From positions 2,180,701 to 2,244,700 of the forward strand of contig CP070719.1 of NCBI GenBank assembly GCA_020350725.1: 64,000 nt of DNA. Direction: 5' to 3'. This DNA comes from a bacterium. Its GTDB lineage: Bacteria; BMS3Abin14. Below, one piece after another: positions 35,623-44,021 of this stretch; within the stretch, counting starts at the first letter, position 1; each line of letters starts with the position of its first letter. The notes beneath the pieces were generated by a model. That model was not told the origin of the DNA. It worked only from the letters and a program-made list of their open reading frames with translations, and did not search any database. The translations under genes were made by a program, and so were the position numbers.

Positions 35623-37989
35623 ATGCCGAAGAATAGCCTGGCAGAAAACGATCTCTTCACAGAGCTTGTCGAGGTGTTCGACCACCCCACGGTGAGGCGT
35701 GAGGGGTTGCTCGATTCCGTCACCGGCCTCATCAGGTCGGGACTGCATATGGACTGCTGTTTCATCCGTATGCTTGATTTCCCGGATACTATTCCCCATC
35801 TGGCAGGTCCTGAGGAGAGCGGCTGTCACGAGGCCTGGAACAAACTCCTGGCCGATGAGTGGGCCCTCGAGACGACCTTCAGCGGACAGGGCTGGCCGCG
35901 GGATTTCGAGGAATTGAGATGTGGTAACCGTGTCGCGGTGCCCATCCTTTTGCGCGGACGAGCAGCGGGGCTTCTTTTCCTGGGTTCCTGTACCGATTCG
36001 ATCTCCTCCGACAGGCTGCGCATAAGCGCCGAGGGCGTTGCCGGTCTCCTCGCGCTGCTGCTCAGGCGACTGCGGTCCTACGAGTATCTGCAGAGTAAAA
36101 GCGAGGCTATGACCAGTCTCCTGAGGGTCTCCTCGAGGTTGGAGGAATGTCGCAACCTCGATCAGTGCCTGTCGGGCATAACGCGGGCCGCGGCAGAGCT
36201 CACCGGCAGTTCTGGTGCCGTTCTCAGGATCGCTGAGGCCGGATCGATGACGGTGCGATCGCTTTTCCTTCAGAAGGCGTTATGCCCTCCCCCAATGGGC
36301 ACACCCAATGATGAGGAGGCGGCTCAGAGGGCCATGGCTTCTGAAAGGGCGATGATCATCAATGACTCCGCCGGGCTCAGGACGGGCGGTCCTGTGGAGA
36401 GCAACCTGCTGGCCCTTCCCATTGAGTGGGAGGGCATCGGTCGCGGCGTGATCACGGTCTTTGACCGGAGATCGGCCGGCGGCCAGGGTCCACTCGCCTA
36501 TTCCCGTCAGGAGCGGGAATCCCTGGCTGCTCTGGCCAAGGTCGGGGCGTGGGCCATTGCACAGATGAGGGACGCCAGCAGGGTGAGAGAGATATCACGT
36601 TCCCTCCGGAACAGGATCAAGGAACTGGCCCTCCTGCACCATATTACCCGCGCGGCCCTGAACACGGACGATGCCCACGTCGTGGTCAGGTCCCTGCTGT
36701 CGGCCATTACCCACCGGGAGGGACTGGGGTTTGACCGTGCGCTGCTTTTCCTTTTCGATGAGGATGCCCACCTTCTGAAAGGTTCCATGGGGGTGGAGGT
36801 CATCGGCTGGGATCAGCGAGACGCGGATAAGGATCAATCTACTCCCACGGACGGCGGTTTCGATTATTGGGTCAGGAATGTCCACAGGGACCTGGATTCC
36901 AGGGTGGAGACCATAGAGGTAGAGGTTGACGACAGCGGCGGCGTTTTGGCAAAGACAGTGCTGGAGAGAAAACCCTTTCACGTCAAACTGCCCAGGGACC
37001 AGGAGATGGTCAGCGTCGAGATCATCAGAGAGATGGGAGGAGTGACGGCCTTCGCCACGGTACCCCTCGTCGGCGGCGAACGGGTCCTGGGAGTCATCTG
37101 GGCGGACAATATCCATACCTTGAGACCCATCGGCCAGGATGACTTTCGCCTCCTCGTCTCCGCGGGGGCCCAGGCCGGACTCACCGTGGAAAAGGCAATG
37201 CGGACGCGGGCCATTGAGAGGATGAAGGGACAGATCATGGACCTCCAGAGTCGGCTCGTCCAGTGGGAGAAGCTGGCGGCACTCGGGGAGATGGCAGCAA
37301 CGGTGGCCCACGAGATCCGCAACCCGCTCGTATCCCTGGGAGGATTTGCCCGGAGGTTGGCCAAGATGCTCACCCCCGGTTCCACCGAATCGAAATACAC
37401 CGACATCATCATGCGGGAAGTTGCCCGACTGGAGCGGACCCTTGAAGATGTCATGGACTACTCGAAGGGGTATGTCGTTGCGGACATGGAGAGGATCTCC
37501 CTGAAGGTGCTCGTGGATGAATGCGTGGAGCTGGTCAGAGAGAATTTCCGGAGCAAAGGCGTTCGTCTCGTCCAGAGGATCGAGGAGGACCTCCCTGAGA
37601 TCCTCGTCGACCAGAGACAGGTCAGGCAGGCCGTTATCAACATCCTGGTCAACTCCGGGCAGGCGGTCGGGGATGGGGGTGAGGTTACAATCGACGTCTG
37701 CACCGAGACCGTCGGTGTCGACCGGTCTGTCAATATCTCCATCACGGACGACGGGGGAGGGGTGAAGCCCGGTGATCTGGACAGGATATTTGAGCCCTTC
37801 TTCACCACAAAAGGGACGGGAACCGGCTTGGGGTTGACCATCGCCCAGAGGGCGATATCCGGACACGGAGGTGAGATTAGGGTGGACAACAGGCCCGGTG
37901 TAGGGGTAACTTTTTCAGTGCTCATTCCCGTGGATCGTCAATCCATGACCGAAGAACGCGGGTCGGTACAGGACAGGGGAAAAGCATGA
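35623..37989 (+). CDS. Multi-GAF sensor histidine kinase
   Basis: A 788-residue cytoplasmic kinase without TM helices. Three GAF-like modules occupy about 15-160, 165-315 and 335-525. HisKA follows with the phospho-acceptor in VAHEIRNP (about residue 563), then a complete HATPase: N-box NILVNSGQAV, G1 DDGGGVKPGD, F-box FFTTKG, G2 GTGLGL. Its stop overlaps the ATG of the receiver protein (ATGA), so the two are a cognate pair. Ligands of the GAF domains are unknown. Confidence 0.9.
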   Translation: MPKNSLAENDLFTELVEVFDHPTVRREGLLDSVTGLIRSGLHMDCCFIRMLDFPDTIPHLAGPEESGCHEAWNKLLADEWALETTFSGQGWPRDFEELRCGNRVAVPILLRGRAAGLLFLGSCTDSISSDRLRISAEGVAGLLALLLRRLRSYEYLQSKSEAMTSLLRVSSRLEECRNLDQCLSGITRAAAELTGSSGAVLRIAEAGSMTVRSLFLQKALCPPPMGTPNDEEAAQRAMASERAMIINDSAGLRTGGPVESNLLALPIEWEGIGRGVITVFDRRSAGGQGPLAYSRQERESLAALAKVGAWAIAQMRDASRVREISRSLRNRIKELALLHHITRAALNTDDAHVVVRSLLSAITHREGLGFDRALLFLFDEDAHLLKGSMGVEVIGWDQRDADKDQSTPTDGGFDYWVRNVHRDLDSRVETIEVEVDDSGGVLAKTVLERKPFHVKLPRDQEMVSVEIIREMGGVTAFATVPLVGGERVLGVIWADNIHTLRPIGQDDFRLLVSAGAQAGLTVEKAMRTRAIERMKGQIMDLQSRLVQWEKLAALGEMAATVAHEIRNPLVSLGGFARRLAKMLTPGSTESKYTDIIMREVARLERTLEDVMDYSKGYVVADMERISLKVLVDECVELVRENFRSKGVRLVQRIEEDLPEILVDQRQVRQAVINILVNSGQAVGDGGEVTIDVCTETVGVDRSVNISITDDGGGVKPGDLDRIFEPFFTTKGTGTGLGLTIAQRAISGHGGEIRVDNRPGVGVTFSVLIPVDRQSMTEERGSVQDRGKA

Positions 37990-38345
37990 AGACCATCCTC
38001 GTCGTCGATGATGAAGAGAGCATTCGTCTCCTGTACAGGGAGGAACTCGAGGAAGAAGGATACAGGGTGATCTGCGCTTCCGACGGAGAGGAAGCTCTGC
38101 GCAAGGTAAAGAGCGATTCCCCTGATCTCATCACCCTCGATATCCGGATGCCGGGGATGGACGGTATCGAGGTCCTTCAGAGGATACGGGAAATGGATAC
38201 CGATATCCCGGTCATCATGTCGACAGCTTATGGGGAATACCGGCAGGACTTCAACGTCTGGGCTTCGGATGCATACATTATCAAAACCGCCAACCTGGAT
38301 GAGCTTAAAAAGACGATCAGCCGCCTCCTGGGTGATGAAAACTAG
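37986..38345 (+). CDS. Single-domain response regulator
   Basis: A 119-residue receiver with no output domain. Acidic pocket VVDDEES (residues 7-13), phospho-acceptor in TLDIRMPGMDG (Asp52), Thr/Ser at MSTAY, and Lys at YIIKTAN. It overlaps both the upstream kinase (4 nt) and the downstream apbE (11 nt), so it belongs to an operon linking two-component signalling with the flavin-transfer genes. It may act by protein-protein contact or in a phosphorelay. Confidence 0.92.
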   Translation: MKTILVVDDEESIRLLYREELEEEGYRVICASDGEEALRKVKSDSPDLITLDIRMPGMDGIEVLQRIREMDTDIPVIMSTAYGEYRQDFNVWASDAYIIKTANLDELKKTISRLLGDEN

Positions 38346-39369
38346 CCGGAGGACCTCCTCCGGGATCAAATCCCTCCAAAAACTCCTGATCGTATTTCTC
38401 GCAGGCTCACTTGTTCTCTCCGCCTCCTGCAGCAGGTCAGAGCAGCCCGCGAGGGAGACCAGATACCTCATGGGAACCCTCGTGGAGATAACCGCCTATC
38501 CCGCCACGGACAGGACGAGGCAGGCCGTCAATCGGGCCTTCGCGAGAATGGAGGAGATCGAGGATCAGGCGGACCCCTATGGCTCGCAGACCCTGGAAGA
38601 TCTCCGACGGGGCAATCCGTCCCTGTTGCCGGCAGCGCTCTCCCGGATCCTCGATGTGGCCATGACTGTGGCGGACAGGAGCTCGGGTGCCTTCGATCCC
38701 ACCGTGGGTCGAGCGGTCCGCCTGTGGGGATTCGATGGGGCAGATCCCGGCATCCCTCCGGACAGTGATCTCACTGACGCGGTCAAGACCTTCGGCTACT
38801 CTCATCTTGCCGTGGGACCGGACAACGTTGCCCGGCCATTACCGCCGGGCCGCCCGCTTTGGCTCGAGCTTGGAGGAGTGGCCAAGGGATACGCGGTTGA
38901 TGAGGCGGCGGACATCCTCGTTCAGGAAGGTGTGGAGGCGGGCATCGTCAATGCCGGCGGTGATCTGAGATCCTTCGGCCCCCGGCCGGGCTGGGGTCAG
39001 TGGCGGATCGGCATCCAGGACCCGGACGATCCGCAGGGCCTTCTGGGTGTTCTGAAGATCGAGGGGGGCTCTGTGGCCACCTCCGGGGACTATGAGCGGT
39101 ATTTTGAAAAGGACGGTGTCCGGTATCATCACATCCTGGACCCGGCCAACGGCCGTCCCTCCCGGAGCGGAATAAGAAGCGTTACTGTGATCGCCGAGAC
39201 CTGCGCCCTGGCCGACGCTCTTGCCACGGCCGCTTTCGTCATGGGACCGGAAAAGGGTCTTCGCCTCCTTGAGACCTTCACGGGTGTCGAGGGTATCCTG
39301 GTGAAGGCGGGGGGCGATCTGGTGGTCACCAGCGGCATAGGCGAACGGTTCGATCTCGAAAGGCGTTGA
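38335..39369 (+). CDS. apbE: FAD:protein FMN transferase (lipoprotein)
   Basis: A 344-residue ApbE. Signal sequence with lipobox SASC (cysteine about residue 31), then TRYLMGTLVEITAY, DPTVGRAVRLWGF, LELGGVAKGYAVD, GIVNAGGDLR and HHILDPANGRPS, the standard ApbE landmarks for FAD and Mg binding. It covalently attaches FMN to Thr or Ser of exported proteins. ATG 38335 lies inside the receiver gene. The next two genes are NusG_II and Gx proteins, suggesting an extracytoplasmic flavin electron route. Confidence 0.93.
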   Translation: MKTSRRTSSGIKSLQKLLIVFLAGSLVLSASCSRSEQPARETRYLMGTLVEITAYPATDRTRQAVNRAFARMEEIEDQADPYGSQTLEDLRRGNPSLLPAALSRILDVAMTVADRSSGAFDPTVGRAVRLWGFDGADPGIPPDSDLTDAVKTFGYSHLAVGPDNVARPLPPGRPLWLELGGVAKGYAVDEAADILVQEGVEAGIVNAGGDLRSFGPRPGWGQWRIGIQDPDDPQGLLGVLKIEGGSVATSGDYERYFEKDGVRYHHILDPANGRPSRSGIRSVTVIAETCALADALATAAFVMGPEKGLRLLETFTGVEGILVKAGGDLVVTSGIGERFDLERR

Positions 39370-39386
39370 GCCCCACGGCGAGGACG

Positions 39387-39761
39387 ATGCACGGAATAAT
39401 AAGAAAAGGGCCCACACTCGTGGATGGCATGCTCGTGGTCATGTTGTTCGCCCTGACCCTGCTTCTGTCATCCCTGATGAGACCATCGGCGCCGGGATCC
39501 GTCCTAGAGGTGAAGACGCAGGCAGGAGAGGAAAGACTGTCCCTGGATCGTGAGGGCCGCTATCCGGTTTCCGGGCCGCTGGGGACGGCTTATATCATCG
39601 TGGAGGATCGGATGGCGAGGCTGGAAAACGCTCCCTGCCCTCTGAAGATCTGCGAGAGGATGGGGCCCGTAGGCGCCAGCGGCCAGACCATCCTCTGTCT
39701 TCCCAACCGGATCTCGGTGCGGGTTCTGGGAAAGGTGTCCGTTGATGCGGTCTCCCGGTAG
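39387..39761 (+). CDS. NusG domain II-containing membrane protein (EetA-like)
   Basis: A 124-residue protein with one N-terminal TM helix (about 12-32) and an extracytoplasmic NusG domain II (about 40-120) with paired cysteines in APCPLKIC and ILCLPN. In Listeria, proteins of this type (EetA) are encoded with a Gx transporter (EetB) and an ApbE in the flavin-based electron-transfer locus. ATG 39387 is used; TTG 39366 overlaps the apbE stop. No flavinylation substrate (FMN-bind domain) is visible in this window. Confidence 0.78.
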   Translation: MHGIIRKGPTLVDGMLVVMLFALTLLLSSLMRPSAPGSVLEVKTQAGEERLSLDREGRYPVSGPLGTAYIIVEDRMARLENAPCPLKICERMGPVGASGQTILCLPNRISVRVLGKVSVDAVSR

Positions 39762-40287
39762 ACTGGCGACCATATCCCTGCTCATCTGTTCCTCCTTCGT
39801 CCTGGCCAGCCTGGAAAGGCTGATCCCCAATCCTTTTCCCATGATCCGTTTCGGCCTGGGGAACATCATGACTTTGGCAGCCTTTGCCCTTTTCGGGATC
39901 GAGGCGGGAATCTGGGTCACCGGCGGGCGGGTGGTCCTGGTTGCCCTGATATGGGGGGGGATGCTCTCCCCTACCGCAGTCCTCTCCATCGCGGGGGGGG
40001 CGGCGAGCCTCCTGGCCATGATCGCGGTCATGAGCATTCGGGGCCGTTTCAGCCTGTTCGGGGTGAGCGTCGCGGGGGCCTACGCCCACGTTGCGGCCCA
40101 GATCGCCGTGGCCTCGGTGCTCTACGTGCGGTCTCTGGACCTGTTCCGGATCCTGCCCGTCCTGGGAGGTATCGGTCTCCTGACGGGCATCCTCAACGGT
40201 GCCGTGGCGCAGATCCTGGTGGAAAAGATGGAGGGCAGGCTGGACCAGCATGGCGGGAGCCGGGAGCCGGGAGTCAGGATCCGGTAG
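39745..40287 (+). CDS. Gx transporter-family membrane protein (EetB-like)
   Basis: A 180-residue protein with five to six TM helices of the Gx/Hpre_diP_synt_I family (text LERLIPNPFPMIRFGLGNIMT split by the fold; GGRVVLVALIWGGMLSPTA). Family members are annotated as heptaprenyl diphosphate synthase component I or as EetB. ATG 39745 overlaps the NusG_II gene by 17 nt. Residues after about 168 (GSREPGVRIR) are coded by ccgggag heptads, so the tail is repeat-derived. Confidence 0.8.
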   Translation: MRSPGRLATISLLICSSFVLASLERLIPNPFPMIRFGLGNIMTLAAFALFGIEAGIWVTGGRVVLVALIWGGMLSPTAVLSIAGGAASLLAMIAVMSIRGRFSLFGVSVAGAYAHVAAQIAVASVLYVRSLDLFRILPVLGGIGLLTGILNGAVAQILVEKMEGRLDQHGGSREPGVRIR

Positions 40288-40341
40288 GTAACATCCTCAC
40301 CAAGGCAGTCGACCTGGGGTTGTCTGCCGCGTCCTGGACTC

Positions 40342-41079
40342 TCACCTCTTCTCCATCGACCTGATATAGGACAGCATCCTCTCCTCAGACCTCTTTCCAC
40401 GATGGGAATGGAAACGCTCCGGCCGACAGGCGACACACTCGCGGAGATCGTCGATATTATCCGGGTCCATGCCTGCCATAAGGAGCTGGCACCTGGTGAT
40501 GGACCGCAGATCTAGGTAGTACCGGTCGTCTCTGATGTCGTACGGTTTCCCTCCGGTATCGTACCCCCGGAACAGATCGATCACCTCCGGGCCAACCTCG
40601 TAGCAGCAGGTGCTGATCGACGGTCCAAGGGCGGCAACGAGATCCTCGCCTGACGCGCCCCACTCCTCCACCATCAGGCGGATGACCTTTCCTGGCAGAT
40701 CGAGGGCCAGGCTCCTCCAGCCGCAGTGAACGGCGGCCGCCATGCCGGTGGAGGGATCACCCGCCAGGACCGGCAGGCAGTCGGCCGTTCGGATGCCGAG
40801 GGCGATCCCCGGTATGGCTGTCACCAGGGCGTCCCCCCTGTCGAACCGGAACGGTTCCTCCGGAAGCCCTCTGAAAACAAGGTTCGGGTCCTCGCCTTGT
40901 ACTTTGCCCTTTGCACTTTGTCCCCGCGTCGCCCCTTCCGCCAGGCAGACGATGCGCTCCCCGTGCACCTGTCTCAGAACGTGCACGTCGGAGGGGATGT
41001 CTCCCTCAACGGCGTGCCGGGTGCCGAAGCCGTGGATAAAACCGGTGCGCGCCAGAAGACGGGAGGTGATGACCGTCAC
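40342..41079 (-). CDS. pgeF: PgeF (YfiH) laccase-domain protein
   Basis: A 245-residue Cu-oxidase_4 protein. It has LRQVHGERIV, DALVTAIPGIALGIRTADC, AAVHCGWRS and GPSISTCCYEVG, which give the metal-binding His and Cys residues. In E. coli PgeF corrects mis-incorporated serine in peptidoglycan precursors. Between VHGER and DALVT there is an extra stretch of about 30 residues, part of which (GQSAKGKVQG) is encoded by tttgcac/tttgccc heptads at 40895-40924. Its ATG overlaps the end of rluD by 4 nt. Confidence 0.9.
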   Translation of the reverse strand: MTVITSRLLARTGFIHGFGTRHAVEGDIPSDVHVLRQVHGERIVCLAEGATRGQSAKGKVQGEDPNLVFRGLPEEPFRFDRGDALVTAIPGIALGIRTADCLPVLAGDPSTGMAAAVHCGWRSLALDLPGKVIRLMVEEWGASGEDLVAALGPSISTCCYEVGPEVIDLFRGYDTGGKPYDIRDDRYYLDLRSITRCQLLMAGMDPDNIDDLRECVACRPERFHSHRGKRSEERMLSYIRSMEKR

Positions 41080-42029
41080 GGAATCGCTCCCCGGATCCAG
41101 GAGAAGAGCCCCTCCAGATCCTCCGGTGGCCGGGCTTCAAAGGACATGTGTTGACCGGTGACCGGATGGTCAAAGCCCAGTTTTTTTGCATGCAGGGCGG
41201 GCCTTTTCAGGGAACGGAGGATAACCAGGAGATCCCGGTCCCCTGTGGAAAGGGATCTGACGCCGCCCCCGTAGGCAACGTCGCCCAGGACCGGATGCCC
41301 GGTGGACGAGAGGTGAACCCGCAGCTGGTGCGTGCGGCCGGTGCCCGGTCTCAGTTCCACGAGGGTCAATCCGCCTCGTCTGGCGACGACCTCGAATTCG
41401 GTAACCGCTCTGCGGCCGCGCTCGACCACGGCGATCCTCTTCCGGTCCCTGGGGTGCCTGCCCACCGGCCTGTCGATCGTTCCCCTCTCATCCGCCAGGA
41501 CACCCCGCACTGCCGCCACGTATGTCCTTCGGATCGTGTGGTCCTTGAACTGCCGGGCGAGGGACAGGTGGGCGGAGTCGTTTTTAGCCACCACCATGAC
41601 CCCGGAGGTACCCTTGTCCAGCCGGTGGACGATCCCCGGTCTGGTCACGCCTCCGATCCCCGACAGATCGCGGCAGTGGTGGAGGAGGGCGTTGACCAGC
41701 GTTCCACCGGCGTGACCGAAGGAGGGATGGACGACCATGTGCGGGGGTTTGTCGAGGACCAGGATGCTGCTGTCCTCGTAGAGGATGTCGATGGCGATCT
41801 CCTCCGGTTCAAGGGGAGATCTTTCGGGTTCGGGTATGGAGAGCTCGACCACGTCGCCGATGGACAGGAACTGGCCTGCCTTGGCCCTGGATCCGTTGAC
41901 GAGGACGTCTCCCGATGCGACGAGTTTCTTGATACGTGACCGGGTCAGTTGAGGGCATTGGTGGGAGAGGAAGATGTCAAGACGGGTTCTGGAGTCCTCC
42001 TCCTGGACCTGGAAGGTCTGCCTCTCCAT
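41076..42029 (-). CDS. rluD: RluD-type ribosomal large-subunit pseudouridine synthase
   Basis: A 317-residue enzyme with an N-terminal S4 RNA-binding domain (about 10-75, TRSRIKKLVASGDVLVNG) and the RluA-family catalytic core, with the active-site Asp in HRLDKGTSGVMVVAK (about 135-149). RluD makes pseudouridines in helix 69 of 23S rRNA; specificity among RluA/C/D cannot be fixed by eye. It ends in the 4-nt overlap with pgeF, an arrangement common in bacteria. Confidence 0.92.
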   Translation of the reverse strand: MERQTFQVQEEDSRTRLDIFLSHQCPQLTRSRIKKLVASGDVLVNGSRAKAGQFLSIGDVVELSIPEPERSPLEPEEIAIDILYEDSSILVLDKPPHMVVHPSFGHAGGTLVNALLHHCRDLSGIGGVTRPGIVHRLDKGTSGVMVVAKNDSAHLSLARQFKDHTIRRTYVAAVRGVLADERGTIDRPVGRHPRDRKRIAVVERGRRAVTEFEVVARRGGLTLVELRPGTGRTHQLRVHLSSTGHPVLGDVAYGGGVRSLSTGDRDLLVILRSLKRPALHAKKLGFDHPVTGQHMSFEARPPEDLEGLFSWIRGAIP

Positions 42030-42038
42030 GGAGAGGTG

Positions 42039-42305
42039 TCACCAGATATCGGAATCGATGTTGCCGAACTGTTTGACGAGAACGTCTACAATGGCCCTGT
42101 TGTAGGGAGCCCACCGGTGGGGCAACTCCGGATCGACCCTGGAGTCGTAGAGCTTCCTGCCCTCCTCCAACTGGTCCTTCAGGTCCTCGAACAGGGAGTC
42201 ATTCTTGATGCTCTTGCGGATGTTCTCCTGGTTGTACAGGGCTATATCCGACATGATGGTACGGGCCAGACGTTCAGCGTTTTTGAGATCCGTGATCTGG
42301 GTCAT
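42039..42305 (-). CDS. Conserved small protein of unknown function
   Basis: An 88-residue, charged, mostly helical protein without signal or TM: DLKNAERLARTIMSDIALYN at the start, then LFEDLKDQLEEGRKLYD and AIVDVLVKQFGNID. I do not recognise a named domain, though similar small proteins occur next to rluD and rseC in delta-proteobacteria as far as I recall. ATG 42305 has GGGAGG about 11 nt upstream and lies inside the end of rseC; ATG 42314 is also possible. Confidence 0.65.
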   Translation of the reverse strand: MTQITDLKNAERLARTIMSDIALYNQENIRKSIKNDSLFEDLKDQLEEGRKLYDSRVDPELPHRWAPYNRAIVDVLVKQFGNIDSDIW

Positions 42306-42732
42306 TTTTCTCATGTCCTCCCGTCTCCAGAATCCTGGAGATCGACGGGGTTTCGATCCCTTTTTTCCTTCGGCCGTGAAGGTACAGGAAAAGTGAAGCG
42401 AGGGCGAATCCCGCTGCCGCGCCGACAATGGCTCCCGAGTCTCTCCCCGTCTTCGACCATCCGACAGCGCCTCCCATGACGGTGAGCAGGGCAGGGAACA
42501 TGTAAGCCAGGGTGGATGCTTTCAGAAGGGCGGTCGGCGGCAGGGAAATGACCACCGTCTCACCCGGCCGGGCTCCCAGGGTGTTGCCCACTTCCATCAG
42601 CATGGTGCCGTCTGATGCGGGGTGACACATGCTCTTCGCGCTGCACGATCCGCAGGCTGCCGATTGAACGAGGGAAACCGTGGCGGAATTGTGGGAAACC
42701 GACACGACCTTCGCTGTTTCCTCCAGCATCAT
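42274..42732 (-). CDS. rseC: RseC/SoxR-reducing-system protein
   Basis: A 152-residue membrane protein with an N-terminal beta domain carrying the four cysteines CGSC and C (about residues 27-37, AACGSCSAKSMC), followed by two TM helices (about 70-92 and 98-115). RseC modulates sigma-E or supplies electrons with the Rsx/Rnf complex; here only the family can be named. It is the first gene of the minus-strand run rseC-small gene-rluD-pgeF. Confidence 0.88.
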   Translation of the reverse strand: MMLEETAKVVSVSHNSATVSLVQSAACGSCSAKSMCHPASDGTMLMEVGNTLGARPGETVVISLPPTALLKASTLAYMFPALLTVMGGAVGWSKTGRDSGAIVGAAAGFALASLFLYLHGRRKKGIETPSISRILETGGHEKNDPDHGSQKR

Positions 42733-42812
42733 GCTTTAGCCTCGCTTCCCACCTGACACTGACACTCTCAATCTAGGGAAGATGCATCCTAAAATCAAGT
42801 GTTAACGGTTCA

Positions 42813-43877
42813 TTACGTGAGAGCTGTCCGGGAGATCTTCCTTCTGTCGAGGGGTAACGTCAGGACCACCCTCAATCCGGCCGGATCGATGGAGGTCAGG
42901 TCCATTTCCCCCCCGTGGTCGGCAACGATCCTCTTTGCGATGGCGAGATTGAGGTCCGTACGAAGGACCCGCATGACATGAAGGGGACTGAGATCATCCT
43001 CTATCTGGTAGGGCTTAAGGGAGGGGCCCGTGTCGTCGATCATCACTCTGTAGTATCTGTTGTCCGAGTGGTCCGAGATAACGATATCCCCGCCACTGGG
43101 CATTCTCTCGATGCCGTTGAGCAGGATGGCCGTCAGAGCCTTGAGCAGGAGGTCGGGGTCAAGGTAGGCCCTGGGGAGTTTCTTGATAACGTCCCGGGTC
43201 ACCTGAATCCCCCTTTCCCTGACCTGATGGGCGACATTTTCTATTGATTCTTCGAGAATTTCGCCCATTGATGCGAGTTTAAACCGGGGAGGAGGAAGGT
43301 TGACGAAGTTCTGCACCGTCCTGACCAGGTATTCGAGGACCTGGACATTGGAGGAGATCTGATCGGCCCATCCGGCCTCCCTGGAATTTTCCGCGAGGGA
43401 TCCAGCGAGTTTTTTGGCATAGGCCCCAATGGCGGTGACGGGATTGAGGATCTCATGGGCAACGCTTCGCGTGAGACGCCCGAGGATGGCGAGCTGGCTC
43501 GTCTCCCTCAGTTCCTCCATATGGCTCTTCACCTCCCGCCAATCGAGAAAACGGAAGAGGAGGTATGCAGGATCCCCCCCGGGGAAGGATTCCACGGTAA
43601 GCCTGACGATGACCTCTTCGGGTGTCTTGCCCTTTAAGAGGATCTCGCCGGCAAATCCGGATCTCTCCCTGGCCAGTTTCATCAGGTTCGGCAGGAGGTG
43701 CAGGGTGCTCTTTGTCGGGAATATGGTACCGATGAACTGGCCTTCAAGCTCATCGGGGGAATAGCCCAGGATCTGCTGGGTCGTCCTGTTGGAGCTGATG
43801 ATATTCCCCTCGAGGTCGGTCAGGACGATCCCCTCGAGAGCGTTGGATAGGAGATGGTCAGAGAGTCCTTGGTCCAT
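42813..43877 (-). CDS. PAS-domain histidine kinase with degenerate ATP lid
   Basis: A 354-residue cytoplasmic protein. PAS domain (about 8-120, NALEGIVLTDLEGNI), HisKA with the phospho-acceptor in VAHEILNP (about residue 140), and a HATPase domain whose N-box (LLNGIERM) and G1 box (DDTGPSL) are recognisable, but whose F-box and G2 box read LSPL and DLNL instead of the FEPF and GLGL forms. It may have weak or no autokinase activity, or bind nucleotide differently. No response regulator is adjacent. Confidence 0.82.
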   Translation of the reverse strand: MDQGLSDHLLSNALEGIVLTDLEGNIISSNRTTQQILGYSPDELEGQFIGTIFPTKSTLHLLPNLMKLARERSGFAGEILLKGKTPEEVIVRLTVESFPGGDPAYLLFRFLDWREVKSHMEELRETSQLAILGRLTRSVAHEILNPVTAIGAYAKKLAGSLAENSREAGWADQISSNVQVLEYLVRTVQNFVNLPPPRFKLASMGEILEESIENVAHQVRERGIQVTRDVIKKLPRAYLDPDLLLKALTAILLNGIERMPSGGDIVISDHSDNRYYRVMIDDTGPSLKPYQIEDDLSPLHVMRVLRTDLNLAIAKRIVADHGGEMDLTSIDPAGLRVVLTLPLDRRKISRTALT

Positions 43878-44021
43878 TGTAGAAACCGGAGATTAGATCA
43901 TTTAGACATTAGAGGACTGGGACACAACAGCATCGAAAGCAGGAGGAACAGGGCCCTTAAAACCTGTAATCCCGGATCTCCAGTCCCTCCTATCCAATAT
44001 CCGCTTTCCCATTTCCATTCT

